Assembly (NCBI GenBank): GCA_934486705.1
Contig: CAKSQS010000064.1
Span: 1 to 13,721, forward strand
Source of the DNA: an uncultured Eubacteriales bacterium
GTDB taxonomy: Bacteria; Bacillota; Clostridia; Oscillospirales; Acutalibacteraceae
DNA: 13,721 nucleotides
Direction: 5' to 3'
In this document: positions 1 through 7,357 of the stretch, piece after piece
How positions within the stretch are numbered: the stretch's first letter is position 1
Layout: every line of letters begins with the position of its first letter
Notes under the pieces: generated by a model
Told to the model about the DNA's origin: nothing
The model's input: only the letters and a program-made list of their open reading frames with translations
Database searches by the model: none
Translations under genes and position numbers: made by a program

Positions 1-1388
1 GTGAAAATATAAAGCAGCATTTTTGAAAAGGGTATTTTTTTAATGCGCTTATGCTCCACAATAAAAATGTAAATTGCGGCAGCCGTGTTTTCAAGGTATT
101 TGCCGAGCCTGTATAAAATTCTCAACCACACTGCCAGCAGCATACCCACCGCCATTGCCTGCAAACCCGAAGAAACGGTTATTTCAATAGGGAATAAAAA
201 GCGCAAAAACCGCCCGAGGTATGTGCCGCGGGTAAATACCGCCGCGCCGCCTATGCCGTAGGCGTAACAGTAAAAACCGTAAGCGATTACCGAAACCAAA
301 AGCCAGCGCGCTATGTTTATAACCGAAAAGGGCGTTAGCTGCATAAGCGTATCGTAAGAGGCAAAGCGGTGTCTTACCGATTCCAAAAAGCCCTTGCAAA
401 TATCCTTAAAGCTTTTATTTTTCTTTTGCTTTTCGTCCTCCTGCCAACGTGTTTTTAAAAAATGCTTACCGCAAAACACATTTAAAAGCAGGTAAGGCCC
501 TGTTTCTGCAAAGGCAAGCAAATGCCCCTTTGACCAGCGCAGCCTTTGCCGCAGCGCTATTTTAAGGCTTGTGGGCTGCTCGTCGTAAAATTCGGCGGCG
601 TCATTATAGGTTATGGCGTAGCCCTGCGCCACCGCGTCGGCGGTGAGGGCGCGGTCCTCCGTAAGGGAAGTATACTTCCAGCCGTCGCGCACTATCTCGT
701 TTGAAAAAAGAAAGCCCGTTCCCTGAATATTGGTTGCAAGCCTTAAAACAGACCGTGCGCGGTGGTTTGCCCTTATAGAGCGCAGCCAATGCAGCGCGTA
801 TGTAGAGGCTATCCAGCATTCGTCGAAATTCTTTGTGTTGCGGTAAGAGGTAATTATCTTCTCGCCCGCGTCAAACGCGTCGTTCATACGCGATATATAA
901 TCCGATTTTAAAAGATTATCCGCATCGAAAACAAAATATCCCTCAAAGCTTTGCCTGCCGTAATCCTCCTCTATTCTATCAAACAAAAATTGCAGCGCAA
1001 AGCCCTTTGTTTTATGCTCGTCATCAAAGCGCTCATAGCAAATTGCGCCGTGCTCGCGCGCCACAGCCGCGGTTTTATCTGTGCAGTTATCCGCCACCAC
1101 AAAAACCGTTACAAGCTCGAGCGGGTAGTCCTGCTTTTTTATGCTGTCAAGCAGGTTGCCTATTACCTTTTCCTCGTTTCGCGCGGCTATTACCACGGCG
1201 TATTTATGCTGCGTTTTAGCCGGCGCAAATTTCCGCGTGAAAAAAAGCCCGATTATTTTATAGGCTACTCTGTAAATCACCATAGCCGAAAGCACCGCGC
1301 CTATGGCGGCATACACCGCTTTAAGTGACGGATACCAGCTGCCTATAGTCTGTGCGGCGTTCACGGCACAGCTTAAATTAAAAATCAT
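1..1388 (-). CDS. Family 2 glycosyltransferase, membrane-bound, processive-like (C-terminus cut by window edge)
   Basis: Probable integral-membrane GT2 enzyme that transfers sugar from a nucleotide-sugar to a glycan or lipid acceptor at the cytoplasmic face. My translation from the ATG at 1388 is open for 462 codons to the window edge, so the C-terminus is missing. A likely transmembrane helix spans about residues 22-50. The GT-A domain follows, with VVIAARNEE near 65-73, the metal-binding DADN at 155-158, TEDRAL at 243-248 (catalytic TED type) and QRLRWSKG at 281-288 (Q/RxxRW type). These motifs are typical of cellulose/hyaluronan synthase-like GT2 enzymes. Further hydrophobic segments lie near 352-380, 395-428 and 434-446. 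The ATG overlaps the ppa stop as ATGA, implying translational coupling. The family call is secure; donor, acceptor and product cannot be read from sequence. Confidence 0.88.
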   Translation of the reverse strand, partial: MIFNLSCAVNAAQTIGSWYPSLKAVYAAIGAVLSAMVIYRVAYKIIGLFFTRKFAPAKTQHKYAVVIAARNEEKVIGNLLDSIKKQDYPLELVTVFVVADNCTDKTAAVAREHGAICYERFDDEHKTKGFALQFLFDRIEEDYGRQSFEGYFVFDADNLLKSDYISRMNDAFDAGEKIITSYRNTKNFDECWIASTYALHWLRSIRANHRARSVLRLATNIQGTGFLFSNEIVRDGWKYTSLTEDRALTADAVAQGYAITYNDAAEFYDEQPTSLKIALRQRLRWSKGHLLAFAETGPYLLLNVFCGKHFLKTRWQEDEKQKKNKSFKDICKGFLESVRHRFASYDTLMQLTPFSVINIARWLLVSVIAYGFYCYAYGIGGAAVFTRGTYLGRFLRFLFPIEITVSSGLQAMAVGMLLAVWLRILYRLGKYLENTAAAIYIFIVEHKRIKKIPFSKMLLYIF

Positions 1389-1921
1389 TTTTTGTCACCG
1401 TATTTTTCATTATAGCAATTTATGCAGCGTGTAATTATTTCAACAGCCTTTTCTCTGTCGCCTATTTCGTCCACGGCAGTCTGCTTGCCCTCTAACTGCT
1501 TGTATACCGAGAAGAAGTGACGCATTTCGTCAAACAAATGGCTTGGCAGATCGTGCACGCTGCGGTAGTCGTTATAGGTTGGGTCTTTAAAAGGAATTGC
1601 TATTATTTTTTCGTCGTTTTTACCGCCGTCCAGCATTGTAAGCACCCCTATCGGGTAGCACTCAACCAAAACCAACGGGTCGATTGGCTCGTTGCAAAGC
1701 ACCAAAACGTCCAGCGGGTCGCCGTCGTCCGCCAAGGTGCGCGGAATAAAGCCGTAGTTTGCGGGGTACTGCATTGAGGTGTACAAAATTCTGTCAAGAA
1801 TTATGCAGCCCGTTTCCTTATCCAATTCGTATTTTTTCTTATCTCCCCTGGTAATTTCTATTACCGCCAAAAAGTCCTCGGGTTTTATGCGGCTTTCGGA
1901 TACATCATGCCATATATTCAT
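1385..1921 (-). CDS. ppa: Inorganic pyrophosphatase, family I (soluble)
   Basis: Cytoplasmic Mg-dependent enzyme hydrolysing pyrophosphate to two phosphates, which pulls biosynthetic reactions such as nucleotide-sugar and nucleic acid synthesis forward. The 178 residues match the usual bacterial family I length. Signature pieces are RGDKKKYELD at residues 25-34, YPANYGFIP at 52-60, the metal-binding DDGDPLDVLVL at 65-75 and DGGKNDEKI at 98-106. The ATG is preceded by an AGGAAA ribosome binding site. It lies 27 nt after the ABC-F gene and its TGA overlaps the next glycosyltransferase ATG, so the three genes look like one operon. Many Clostridia carry the Mn-dependent family II enzyme instead; the motifs here are clearly family I. 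Pairing with a GT2 gene may reflect removal of pyrophosphate made during sugar activation, but that is inference. Confidence 0.95.
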   Translation of the reverse strand: MNIWHDVSESRIKPEDFLAVIEITRGDKKKYELDKETGCIILDRILYTSMQYPANYGFIPRTLADDGDPLDVLVLCNEPIDPLVLVECYPIGVLTMLDGGKNDEKIIAIPFKDPTYNDYRSVHDLPSHLFDEMRHFFSVYKQLEGKQTAVDEIGDREKAVEIITRCINCYNEKYGDKK

Positions 1922-1948
1922 ACTTTTTTCCTCGTTTCGGTAAATTTT

Positions 1949-3862
1949 TTAATTATCGGCAGTTATCAGTGCCTCATATTCGGCGTTTAATTTTTCCCAT
2001 TCGTTCATAGCGGTATCAAGCTCGGTTTCCGCCAAGTCAAGCTCTTCTTTGATTTCGGAAAGTTTTAAATAATCCGACGCGTTTTCCTCCATACCGAGCT
2101 CGCACCGCAAGCCGTCGGTTTTTTCTTCAAGCAGCGCCACCTTTTCTTCTGCTTTTGCTATTGCGCGCTCAAGTCGCGAGCGCTCTTTAAGGGGTGTTGT
2201 AAAGCCTTTTTTAGGTTTCTCTTTAACTTCAACCTGTTTTTCAGGCACTGCTGTCGGCGCTTTTTTACTGTTTAAATATTGCTCGTAGCCGTAGGGGTAG
2301 TATTTAACGCCGTCAGGCTCAAAGGATATAAGGCTGCTTGCAATTTTCTTTATGAAATAGCGGTCGTGCGAGACAAAAAGCACCGTTCCCGAAAAATTAA
2401 GCAGCATATCTTCAAGCGTTTCCTTGCCCACAATATCCATATGGTTTGTAGGCTCATCAAGTATCAGAAAATTCGGTCTGCGCTTGAACATTTTGCAAAG
2501 CGCCAGCCGCACCCGCTCCCCGCCCGAGAGCATATCCACGGTTTTAAATACCGTTTCCCCGCTGAAAAGAAATGCGCCGAGAGCGCTGCGCGCCTCAAAA
2601 TCGGTAATTCCGGGAAACGCGCCCATAAAATCATCCAAAACTGTTTTGCTGCTTGAATAAAGCGCGGTTTGCTGGTCGAAATAGCCTATATTCACCCTCG
2701 GCCCGAATTTATAAACGCCGCCGAGCGCAGGAGTCTTACCCACAAGCGTTTTAATAAATGTCGATTTTCCCAGCCCGTTGCCGCCTATAATTCCTATTCG
2801 GTCGCCACGCTTTGCTTCAAGACTCACTTCCGATAAAACCTCGGTGTAGCCTATTTTAAGTTGCTCTACCGAAAGCACGTCTTTCACGCCGGGGTCTGAC
2901 GGCTCAAAATCGGCGCGGAATGTGCGCAGGTCGTAAGCCTCGGGCGCGTCGATAGGCTTCATCCGCTCAATCTGCTTTAGCTTTGATTGCGCCATTGCCG
3001 CCTTTGTGGGCTTATAGCGGAATTTTTCCACAAGCTCCGTAAGCCGCTTTATTTCCTTTTTCTGTGCCTCGTATTCCCGTGCCTGGCGCTCGCGCAGTTC
3101 CTTTTTAGCCACGGTAAATTGTGTGTAATTGCCCGCATAACGGTAGGTTTTGCCGTGCTCGATTTCATAAACGGTATTCACCGTGTTATCCAAAAACATT
3201 CGGTCGTGCGATACCACAACAAACGCCTTTTTATAGCCCGAAAGGTATTCTTCAAGCCACTCCACCGCCGAAATATCAAGGTGGTTCGTCGGCTCGTCAA
3301 GCAGCAGAATATCAGGCTTTGAAAGCAAAAGCTTTAAAAAGGCTATGCGGGTGCGCTGCCCGCCCGAAAATTCAGAAAGCGGGCGGTTTTTCTGCTCTTC
3401 GGTAAAGCCGAATTGCTTTAGCGCCGCTTCGTATTCCTTTTCAAAATAAAAGCCGCCGCACAAAGTAAAGCTGTCAAGCAGGGCGGTGTATTCCCGTATG
3501 TTTTCATCGGTCTGCTCGTTTTCCATTTTTTTCTGCGCTAAGGCAAGCTTTTCCTTCATTTCCAAAATGTCGGTATAGGCAGAGCGTATCTCGTCTTTCA
3601 GCGTTCTTTCCTCATCATCAAAAACCATCTGATCCAAAACGCCTATACGCGGCTTGCCCGAAACTGCGAAAAAGCTATCCTCGTCGCTGTCCCGTTTTGT
3701 AAGGGAGTATTCGCCCGAAATAAGCTTTAAAAGCGTGGTCTTTCCGCAGCCGTTCCGCCCGACTACGGCTATGCGGCTTGAATCGTTTATCTCTATATTA
3801 ACGGAACTAAGTATCGGTTGCCCCGAAAGCTCAACCACTCCGTTCTGAATTTTAAGCTGCAT
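1949..3862 (-). CDS. ABC-F family ATPase (ribosome-associated, YdiF-like)
   Basis: Soluble protein with two ABC ATPase domains and no membrane segments, as in ABC-F translation factors that act at the ribosomal E site. From the ATG at 3862 it is 637 residues. Domain 1 has Walker A GRNGCGKT (35-42), signature LSEFSGGQ (162-169) and Walker B LLLDEPTNHLD (186-196). An interdomain linker rich in K/R follows (about 280-301, KFRYKPTKAAMAQ), the P-site tRNA interaction motif region. Domain 2 has GGNGLGKST (360-368), LSGGE (445-449) and ILDEPTNHMD (467-476). The C-terminus (about 561-636) is a charged coiled coil. The start at 3862 is chosen because AGGGGGT sits just upstream; an in-frame GTG at 3904 has no ribosome binding site and lies upstream of the likely transcription start. 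A housekeeping YdiF-type role is likeliest; antibiotic resistance cannot be inferred. Confidence 0.93.
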   Translation of the reverse strand: MQLKIQNGVVELSGQPILSSVNIEINDSSRIAVVGRNGCGKTTLLKLISGEYSLTKRDSDEDSFFAVSGKPRIGVLDQMVFDDEERTLKDEIRSAYTDILEMKEKLALAQKKMENEQTDENIREYTALLDSFTLCGGFYFEKEYEAALKQFGFTEEQKNRPLSEFSGGQRTRIAFLKLLLSKPDILLLDEPTNHLDISAVEWLEEYLSGYKKAFVVVSHDRMFLDNTVNTVYEIEHGKTYRYAGNYTQFTVAKKELRERQAREYEAQKKEIKRLTELVEKFRYKPTKAAMAQSKLKQIERMKPIDAPEAYDLRTFRADFEPSDPGVKDVLSVEQLKIGYTEVLSEVSLEAKRGDRIGIIGGNGLGKSTFIKTLVGKTPALGGVYKFGPRVNIGYFDQQTALYSSSKTVLDDFMGAFPGITDFEARSALGAFLFSGETVFKTVDMLSGGERVRLALCKMFKRRPNFLILDEPTNHMDIVGKETLEDMLLNFSGTVLFVSHDRYFIKKIASSLISFEPDGVKYYPYGYEQYLNSKKAPTAVPEKQVEVKEKPKKGFTTPLKERSRLERAIAKAEEKVALLEEKTDGLRCELGMEENASDYLKLSEIKEELDLAETELDTAMNEWEKLNAEYEALITADN

Positions 3863-3872
3863 AAAAAAATAC

Positions 3873-3891
3873 CCCCTGTCATACGACAAGG
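3873..3891 (-). promoter_or_regulatory. Inverted repeat overlapping the ABC-F transcription start and Shine-Dalgarno region
   Basis: On the minus strand CCTTGTC, GTAT, GACAGGG can fold as a 7-bp stem (one G-U) with a 4-nt loop. The 3' arm runs into the AGGGGGT ribosome binding site. The predicted transcription start lies inside the 5' arm, so the full hairpin may not be transcribed and the repeat could instead act as a DNA operator. Confidence 0.4.
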
Positions 3892-3894
3892 AGT

Positions 3895-3923
3895 ATTGTA
3901 CCACTTTTTTTGAATTTTTGCAA
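3895..3923 (-). promoter_or_regulatory. Sigma-A-type promoter of the ABC-F/ppa/glycosyltransferase operon
   Basis: TTGCAA (-35, 3918-3923), a 17-bp spacer, and TACAAT (-10, 3895-3900) preceded by TGG, an extended -10 feature. The predicted start near 3888 leaves a leader of about 25 nt before the ABC-F ATG. It lies entirely in the short gap after rny. Confidence 0.75.
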
Positions 3924-3933
3924 CAGGTGGAAA

Positions 3934-5484
3934 TTATTTAGCGTAATCCACTGCGCGGCTTTCCCTTATAACGTTTACCTTTATCTGCCCCGGGTATTCC
4001 AGCTCGTTTTCAATACGCGCCGAAATATCGTGTGCCATAAGCACCATCTGATCGTCGCTTACAGCCTCGGGCTTAACGATAATACGTATTTCACGCCCCG
4101 CCTGAATAGCATAAGAGCCCTCAACGCCGTTAAAGGAATTGGCGATTTCCTCTAACTTTTCAAGACGTTTAATGTAGTTCTCTATGTTCTCGCGTCTCGC
4201 TCCCGGTCTTGCCGCCGAAATAGCGTCCGCCGCCTGAACTATGCAGGCAATAACGGTCTTCGCCTCAACGTCGCCGTGGTGCGCCTGAATTGCGTGAATA
4301 ACCTCTTCGCTCTCGCGGTATTTTTTAGCCGCCTCAACACCAAGCTGAATGTGCGTACCCTCCTGCTCGTGGTCAAGCGCCTTGCCTATATCGTGCAGAA
4401 GACCCGCGCGCTTTGCAAGGGTAACGTCCGCCCCTAATTCCGAAGCCAAAAGCCCTGAAAGGTGGCAAACCTCAAGCGAATGGTTAAGTACGTTCTGCCC
4501 ATAACTTGTGCGGTATTTAAGTTTACCCAGCAGCCTTACAAGCTCGGGGTGCAGGTTGTGAATGCCCGCGTCTATCATGGCGCGTTCGCCCTCCTGCTTT
4601 ATGGTCGCCTCAACCTCGGCTGTCGCCTTGGCTACGGTATCTTCAATTCTGCCCGGATGAATACGGCCGTCAAGAATCAGCTTTTCAAGGGTCACGCGCG
4701 CTATTTCGCGGCGAATCGGGTCAAAGCTTGAAAGGGTTATAGCCTCGGGCGTATCGTCAATTATAAGGTCAACGCCGGTTGCCGCCTCAAGCGCGCGTAT
4801 ATTGCGCCCCTCGCGGCCTATAATTCTGCCCTTAATTTCATCATTCGGCAGGGATACTACCGAAACGGTCATTTCAGAGGAATGGTCAGCCGCGCAGCGC
4901 TGAATTGCGTGGCCTATAACGTTTTTGGCAATTCTGTCCGCGTCGTCTTTCAGTCTCTGCTCATAATCGAGAATTTTAACCGCTTTTTCGTGGTTAAGCT
5001 CACCGTCAAGCAGCTCCAAAAGATGCGCCTTTGCCTGCTCCTTATTAAAGCCGGAAATTTTTTCGAGAATTTCCATTTGGCTCTGCTTTATTTTATCGCA
5101 TTCCGCAAGCTTTACATCAATTTCCTTGGCGCGCGCGCTCAGCTTTTCCTCCTTTGCCTCAATATTATCGGTTTTTCTGTCAAGTGTTTCTTCCTTTTGC
5201 TGGAGTCTGTGCTCCTGACGCTGAATTTCACTTCTGCGCTCGCGGATATCCTTTTCCGCTTCCTGGCGCATTTGGTGAATTTCGTCCTTCGCCTCAAGAA
5301 GAGCTTCTTTTTTTCTTGATTCGGCGTTTTTCATAGCGTCGCTTAAAATACGTTTAGCCTCGTCCTCAGCGGAGCCGATGGCGTTTTCAGCCGCTTTTCT
5401 GCGATAAGCTGAACCTGCGAAAAAGCCTATAACGGCAAGCAGGACCGCAACCGCCGCAAAAACGACATATAAAATCGGATGCAT
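3934..5484 (-). CDS. rny: Ribonuclease Y, membrane-anchored endoribonuclease
   Basis: Main mRNA-decay endonuclease of many Firmicutes. From the ATG at 5484 it is 516 residues, close to the roughly 520 usual for the family. An N-terminal membrane helix (about residues 4-28) is followed by a long charged coiled coil (about 30-180), a KH RNA-binding domain containing GRIIGREGRNIRALE (about 219-233) and an HD domain with H335 in NHSLEV and LLHDIGK (362-368) supplying the metal-binding His-Asp pair. The reading frame continues 11 codons upstream, but GGGAGG sits about 12 nt before the chosen ATG and no start codon lies between, so 5484 is preferred. No clear terminator follows the stop; the next promoter lies immediately downstream. 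Confidence 0.96.
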   Translation of the reverse strand: MHPILYVVFAAVAVLLAVIGFFAGSAYRRKAAENAIGSAEDEAKRILSDAMKNAESRKKEALLEAKDEIHQMRQEAEKDIRERRSEIQRQEHRLQQKEETLDRKTDNIEAKEEKLSARAKEIDVKLAECDKIKQSQMEILEKISGFNKEQAKAHLLELLDGELNHEKAVKILDYEQRLKDDADRIAKNVIGHAIQRCAADHSSEMTVSVVSLPNDEIKGRIIGREGRNIRALEAATGVDLIIDDTPEAITLSSFDPIRREIARVTLEKLILDGRIHPGRIEDTVAKATAEVEATIKQEGERAMIDAGIHNLHPELVRLLGKLKYRTSYGQNVLNHSLEVCHLSGLLASELGADVTLAKRAGLLHDIGKALDHEQEGTHIQLGVEAAKKYRESEEVIHAIQAHHGDVEAKTVIACIVQAADAISAARPGARRENIENYIKRLEKLEEIANSFNGVEGSYAIQAGREIRIIVKPEAVSDDQMVLMAHDISARIENELEYPGQIKVNVIRESRAVDYAK

Positions 5485-5706
5485 TCTGTTTATTGACCTC
5501 CCATATATAATAAACACGGTTTTTCTTTCACGCGCCCGTATGCCGAGCCATAAGCCGACACCCTGCGCAATAAAACGAAAGTAACGGGAGCCGTGCCAAT
5601 TTCTCCCGTGATAAAATCAACCAATGCGCCGCGGTTCGCCAAAATCCCCGACACATTTAAGCTGCACTGTTGCGGTGTTTTATACGCCGCAACCGAATTT
5701 ACTATC
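5485..5706 (-). other. Long structured 5' leader of rny
   Basis: About 220 nt separate the predicted transcription start from the rny ATG. On the minus strand there is a perfect 7-bp hairpin GTTGCGG/CCGCAAC with an 11-nt loop (5669-5693) and a second 7-bp hairpin ACGGGAG/CTCCCGT with a 12-nt loop (5584-5609). A reading frame crosses the region, but its TTG 'start' at 5741 is the promoter -35 box and lies upstream of the transcript, so I do not call a gene. No known riboswitch consensus was recognised. It could be a regulatory leader or a small RNA reading into rny. Confidence 0.5.
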
Positions 5707-5712
5707 TTAATA

Positions 5713-5741
5713 ATTTTACCACCGTGTGAACAATATGTCAA
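5713..5741 (-). promoter_or_regulatory. Near-consensus sigma-A promoter of rny
   Basis: Perfect -35 TTGACA (5736-5741), a 17-bp spacer, and -10 TAAAAT (5713-5718, 5 of 6 matches) with TGG just upstream, an extended -10 element. The predicted transcription start is near 5706. It lies between the stop of the upstream membrane-protein gene and rny. Confidence 0.85.
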
Positions 5742-5783
5742 GAATTACATACAACTATATAAAATTTTTTTAATGAAAGTTTT

Positions 5784-6761
5784 TTATTTGTCAAATTCCA
5801 TATTTGCAAATATTTTTTCCATTCTGGAATCGGGAAAGCGGTTATCGAAGAATTTATCCACCGCAGAGGCTGCGGGCTTGTTTTCAATGCGCTTTGACCA
5901 GCGCCAAACCGCGCCGAGGCTCATAATACCGTCAAGCACAATAAAAACCGAAAACAGTATGGTTATTATTTTACCCGCCTTATTGGGTATTTTAAGTATG
6001 ACCTTTGCAACGCGCGGGTAAATGCTTTTTATCCACATAACGCCGAGCAAACCCCAAAACACCGAGTATAAAAGGCATATTCTGCCGTTGATATTAAGCG
6101 GAACGGCGCTGTAATCCCACGAGGTAGAACCAAAAAGCGTCTCCTGCGCCCAGGAGAGCAGATATTCCACCGCGCTGCCTATAATCATTCCGCCGAAAAA
6201 AGATATTGAGGAGCTGCGGTTTCTGTAGCGGTAAAGCAACAGTGTAAGCGCCGTAGCGCCCACGCCGTAAAGCAGGTTGAACGGACCGTATACAAGCCCC
6301 GCGCGGCTTTCAAAGTAGCCATGGCGAATAAAACACCACAGCATTTCAATAATAACGCCCGCAAAGCTGCCCGAAATAAGTATTATTGCGATTTTGTAAA
6401 AATTTACGCCCGCGGCAAAGTTTTTGGTTTTTTCTTCCTCGTAGTCAATAACGGAATTTGCGGGTGCGCGGCGAATTATAAGCTCGCGGCTATCGCTCGT
6501 TTTGCCCTCTTTCAGCCTTGTGCGCAGCTCGTCTGCCTGGTCAAAAGCCCATTTCTGCGCCTTTTTAAGTCGGGTTGACGCATTTTCAAGCACCTTTACT
6601 TCATTATCAACCTCTTTCGCCAAAGCCGACTGCTCCTCAGCGGTCATACCGCTTTGGCTTGCCAGCCTTTCATAAAGCGATGAAGAAAAGCGTTCGGCTT
6701 CTCTTTCCTCTATTTCAAGTATTTCGGCGCTTAAGGTTTCAAGATTTTTCTCTTCCACCAT
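5784..6761 (-). CDS. CmpB-like membrane protein (PF06541 type, 'putative ABC-transporter type IV') with long soluble N-terminus
   Basis: A 325-residue protein. About 118 hydrophilic, Glu/Lys-rich and probably helical residues precede a C-terminal membrane domain with about five hydrophobic segments (near 121-142, 158-177, 187-204, 227-247 and 264-284). The segment around 150-172 (FESRAGLVYGPFNLLYG) and the one around 215-231 (WDYSAVPLNINGRICLL) resemble the PF06541 CmpB family, named for a putative ABC permease but without a proven function. The ATG at 6761 follows AAAGGAA at good spacing; the frame extends upstream inside the preceding gene without a better site. It starts 13 bp after the CarD-like gene, so the two are probably co-transcribed. 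No ATPase partner is adjacent, so a transport role is not supported by context. Confidence 0.78.
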   Translation of the reverse strand: MVEEKNLETLSAEILEIEEREAERFSSSLYERLASQSGMTAEEQSALAKEVDNEVKVLENASTRLKKAQKWAFDQADELRTRLKEGKTSDSRELIIRRAPANSVIDYEEEKTKNFAAGVNFYKIAIILISGSFAGVIIEMLWCFIRHGYFESRAGLVYGPFNLLYGVGATALTLLLYRYRNRSSSISFFGGMIIGSAVEYLLSWAQETLFGSTSWDYSAVPLNINGRICLLYSVFWGLLGVMWIKSIYPRVAKVILKIPNKAGKIITILFSVFIVLDGIMSLGAVWRWSKRIENKPAASAVDKFFDNRFPDSRMEKIFANMEFDK

Positions 6762-6774
6762 AAAATAATTCCTT

Positions 6775-7251
6775 TCAGTCTTTAATTGCCGCAAACAGCA
6801 GCTTAGGCACGCTTTCGGGCTCAACCTCCAAAACTGCGGCAAGCTCGCCGAAAAGCACCTGCTCTGCCCTGTGCAGCCGATTTTCATATGTAAAGCTCAG
6901 CTTTCGTTTCATACGGCGCGCCTCTTTACGCCTTTCATAAATCATTATGGCAAGCTGCAAAAGCTCCTCGCAGCTGCGAATTTCCGTTTCATCGGAAAAT
7001 TCTTCCGACAGCGCGTTTTCTCTGATTTTCGGAACATCTTCAATCAGCCTTTCTGCGTCCTGCCTGGTAATAATGGGGCGCATAAAAATTTTATCGCTGT
7101 CTGCCGGGGCAAAAATTACATTACCCGATTGATACAGCGGCCGCAAGGTATAGTAAAGTCTTTTCCCGCCGGGAACAGCCCTTTCGGCAATATCCTCTAC
7201 AACACACACTCCGGTTTTACCGTATATAATTTTTTCCCCTTTTTCAAACAA
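6775..7251 (-). CDS. CarD-like transcriptional regulator (CarD/CdnL/TRCF-N domain)
   Basis: A 158-residue protein whose first 60 or so residues (starting MFEKGEKIIYGKTGVC, then GGKRLYYTLRP and NVIFAPAD) match the CarD/TRCF RNA-polymerase-interacting domain. That domain contacts the polymerase beta subunit. The rest is charged and helical, as in the DNA-contacting C-terminal half of CarD/CdnL proteins. The start is TTG at 7251, preceded by GAAGGGTG with about 6 nt between the G-run and TTG; no in-frame ATG gives a complete domain. The TTG may keep expression low. Clostridia often have several CarD-like paralogues, so this need not be the general rRNA-promoter regulator. It probably shares a transcript with the PF06541-type gene downstream, and an intrinsic terminator lies just before its ribosome binding site. 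Confidence 0.88.
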   Translation of the reverse strand: MFEKGEKIIYGKTGVCVVEDIAERAVPGGKRLYYTLRPLYQSGNVIFAPADSDKIFMRPIITRQDAERLIEDVPKIRENALSEEFSDETEIRSCEELLQLAIMIYERRKEARRMKRKLSFTYENRLHRAEQVLFGELAAVLEVEPESVPKLLFAAIKD

Positions 7252-7269
7252 TTTTCACCCTTCTTTTAC

Positions 7270-7305
7270 AAAAAAATCCGACGAGCCGTTTTCAGGCACG
7301 CCGGA
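7270..7305 (-). terminator. Intrinsic terminator between the transporter operon and the CarD-like gene
   Basis: On the minus strand, TCCGGCG pairs with CGTCGGA (one G-U) and an inner GCC/GGC pairs, giving a stem of about 10 bp with one mismatch. Seven T residues follow (7276 down to 7270). It ends transcription from the nucleoside-transporter genes whose last stop is at 7358. The carD start codon is only 18 nt further on, so it also lies in the leader of any carD transcript begun upstream. Confidence 0.8.
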
Positions 7306-7320
7306 AAAAGCTATATTTAT

Positions 7321-7350
7321 ATTTTACCACATTTATATAGCAAATGTAAG
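7321..7350 (-). promoter_or_regulatory. Candidate promoter for carD and the PF06541-type gene
   Basis: CTTACA (-35, 7345-7350, 4 of 6), an 18-bp spacer, and TAAAAT (-10, 7321-7326) preceded by TGG. The GTGGTAAAAT block is identical to the rny promoter's -10 region. The predicted start near 7314 means the transcript passes through the terminator at 7270-7305 before reaching carD. Confidence 0.5.
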
Positions 7351-7357
7351 TGTTTTT

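Noticed and set aside
951..1328. Plus-strand reading frames opposite the glycosyltransferase
   Set aside because: They are antisense shadows of a well-supported GT2 gene with intact catalytic motifs on the minus strand.
3863..3904. Upstream GTG start adding 14 residues to the ABC-F protein
   Set aside because: It overlaps the -10 box and lies upstream of the predicted transcript start; the ATG at 3862 has a strong ribosome binding site.
5490..5741. 83-codon minus-strand reading frame just upstream of rny
   Set aside because: Its first codon is the TTG of the promoter -35 box, it would start upstream of the transcript, no ribosome binding site is present and the product resembles no family I know.
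6762..6887. N-terminal extension of the PF06541-type protein to 6887
   Set aside because: The extra 42 residues lie inside the CarD-like gene in another frame and are Cys/Arg-rich and unlike the rest; the ATG at 6761 has a good ribosome binding site.
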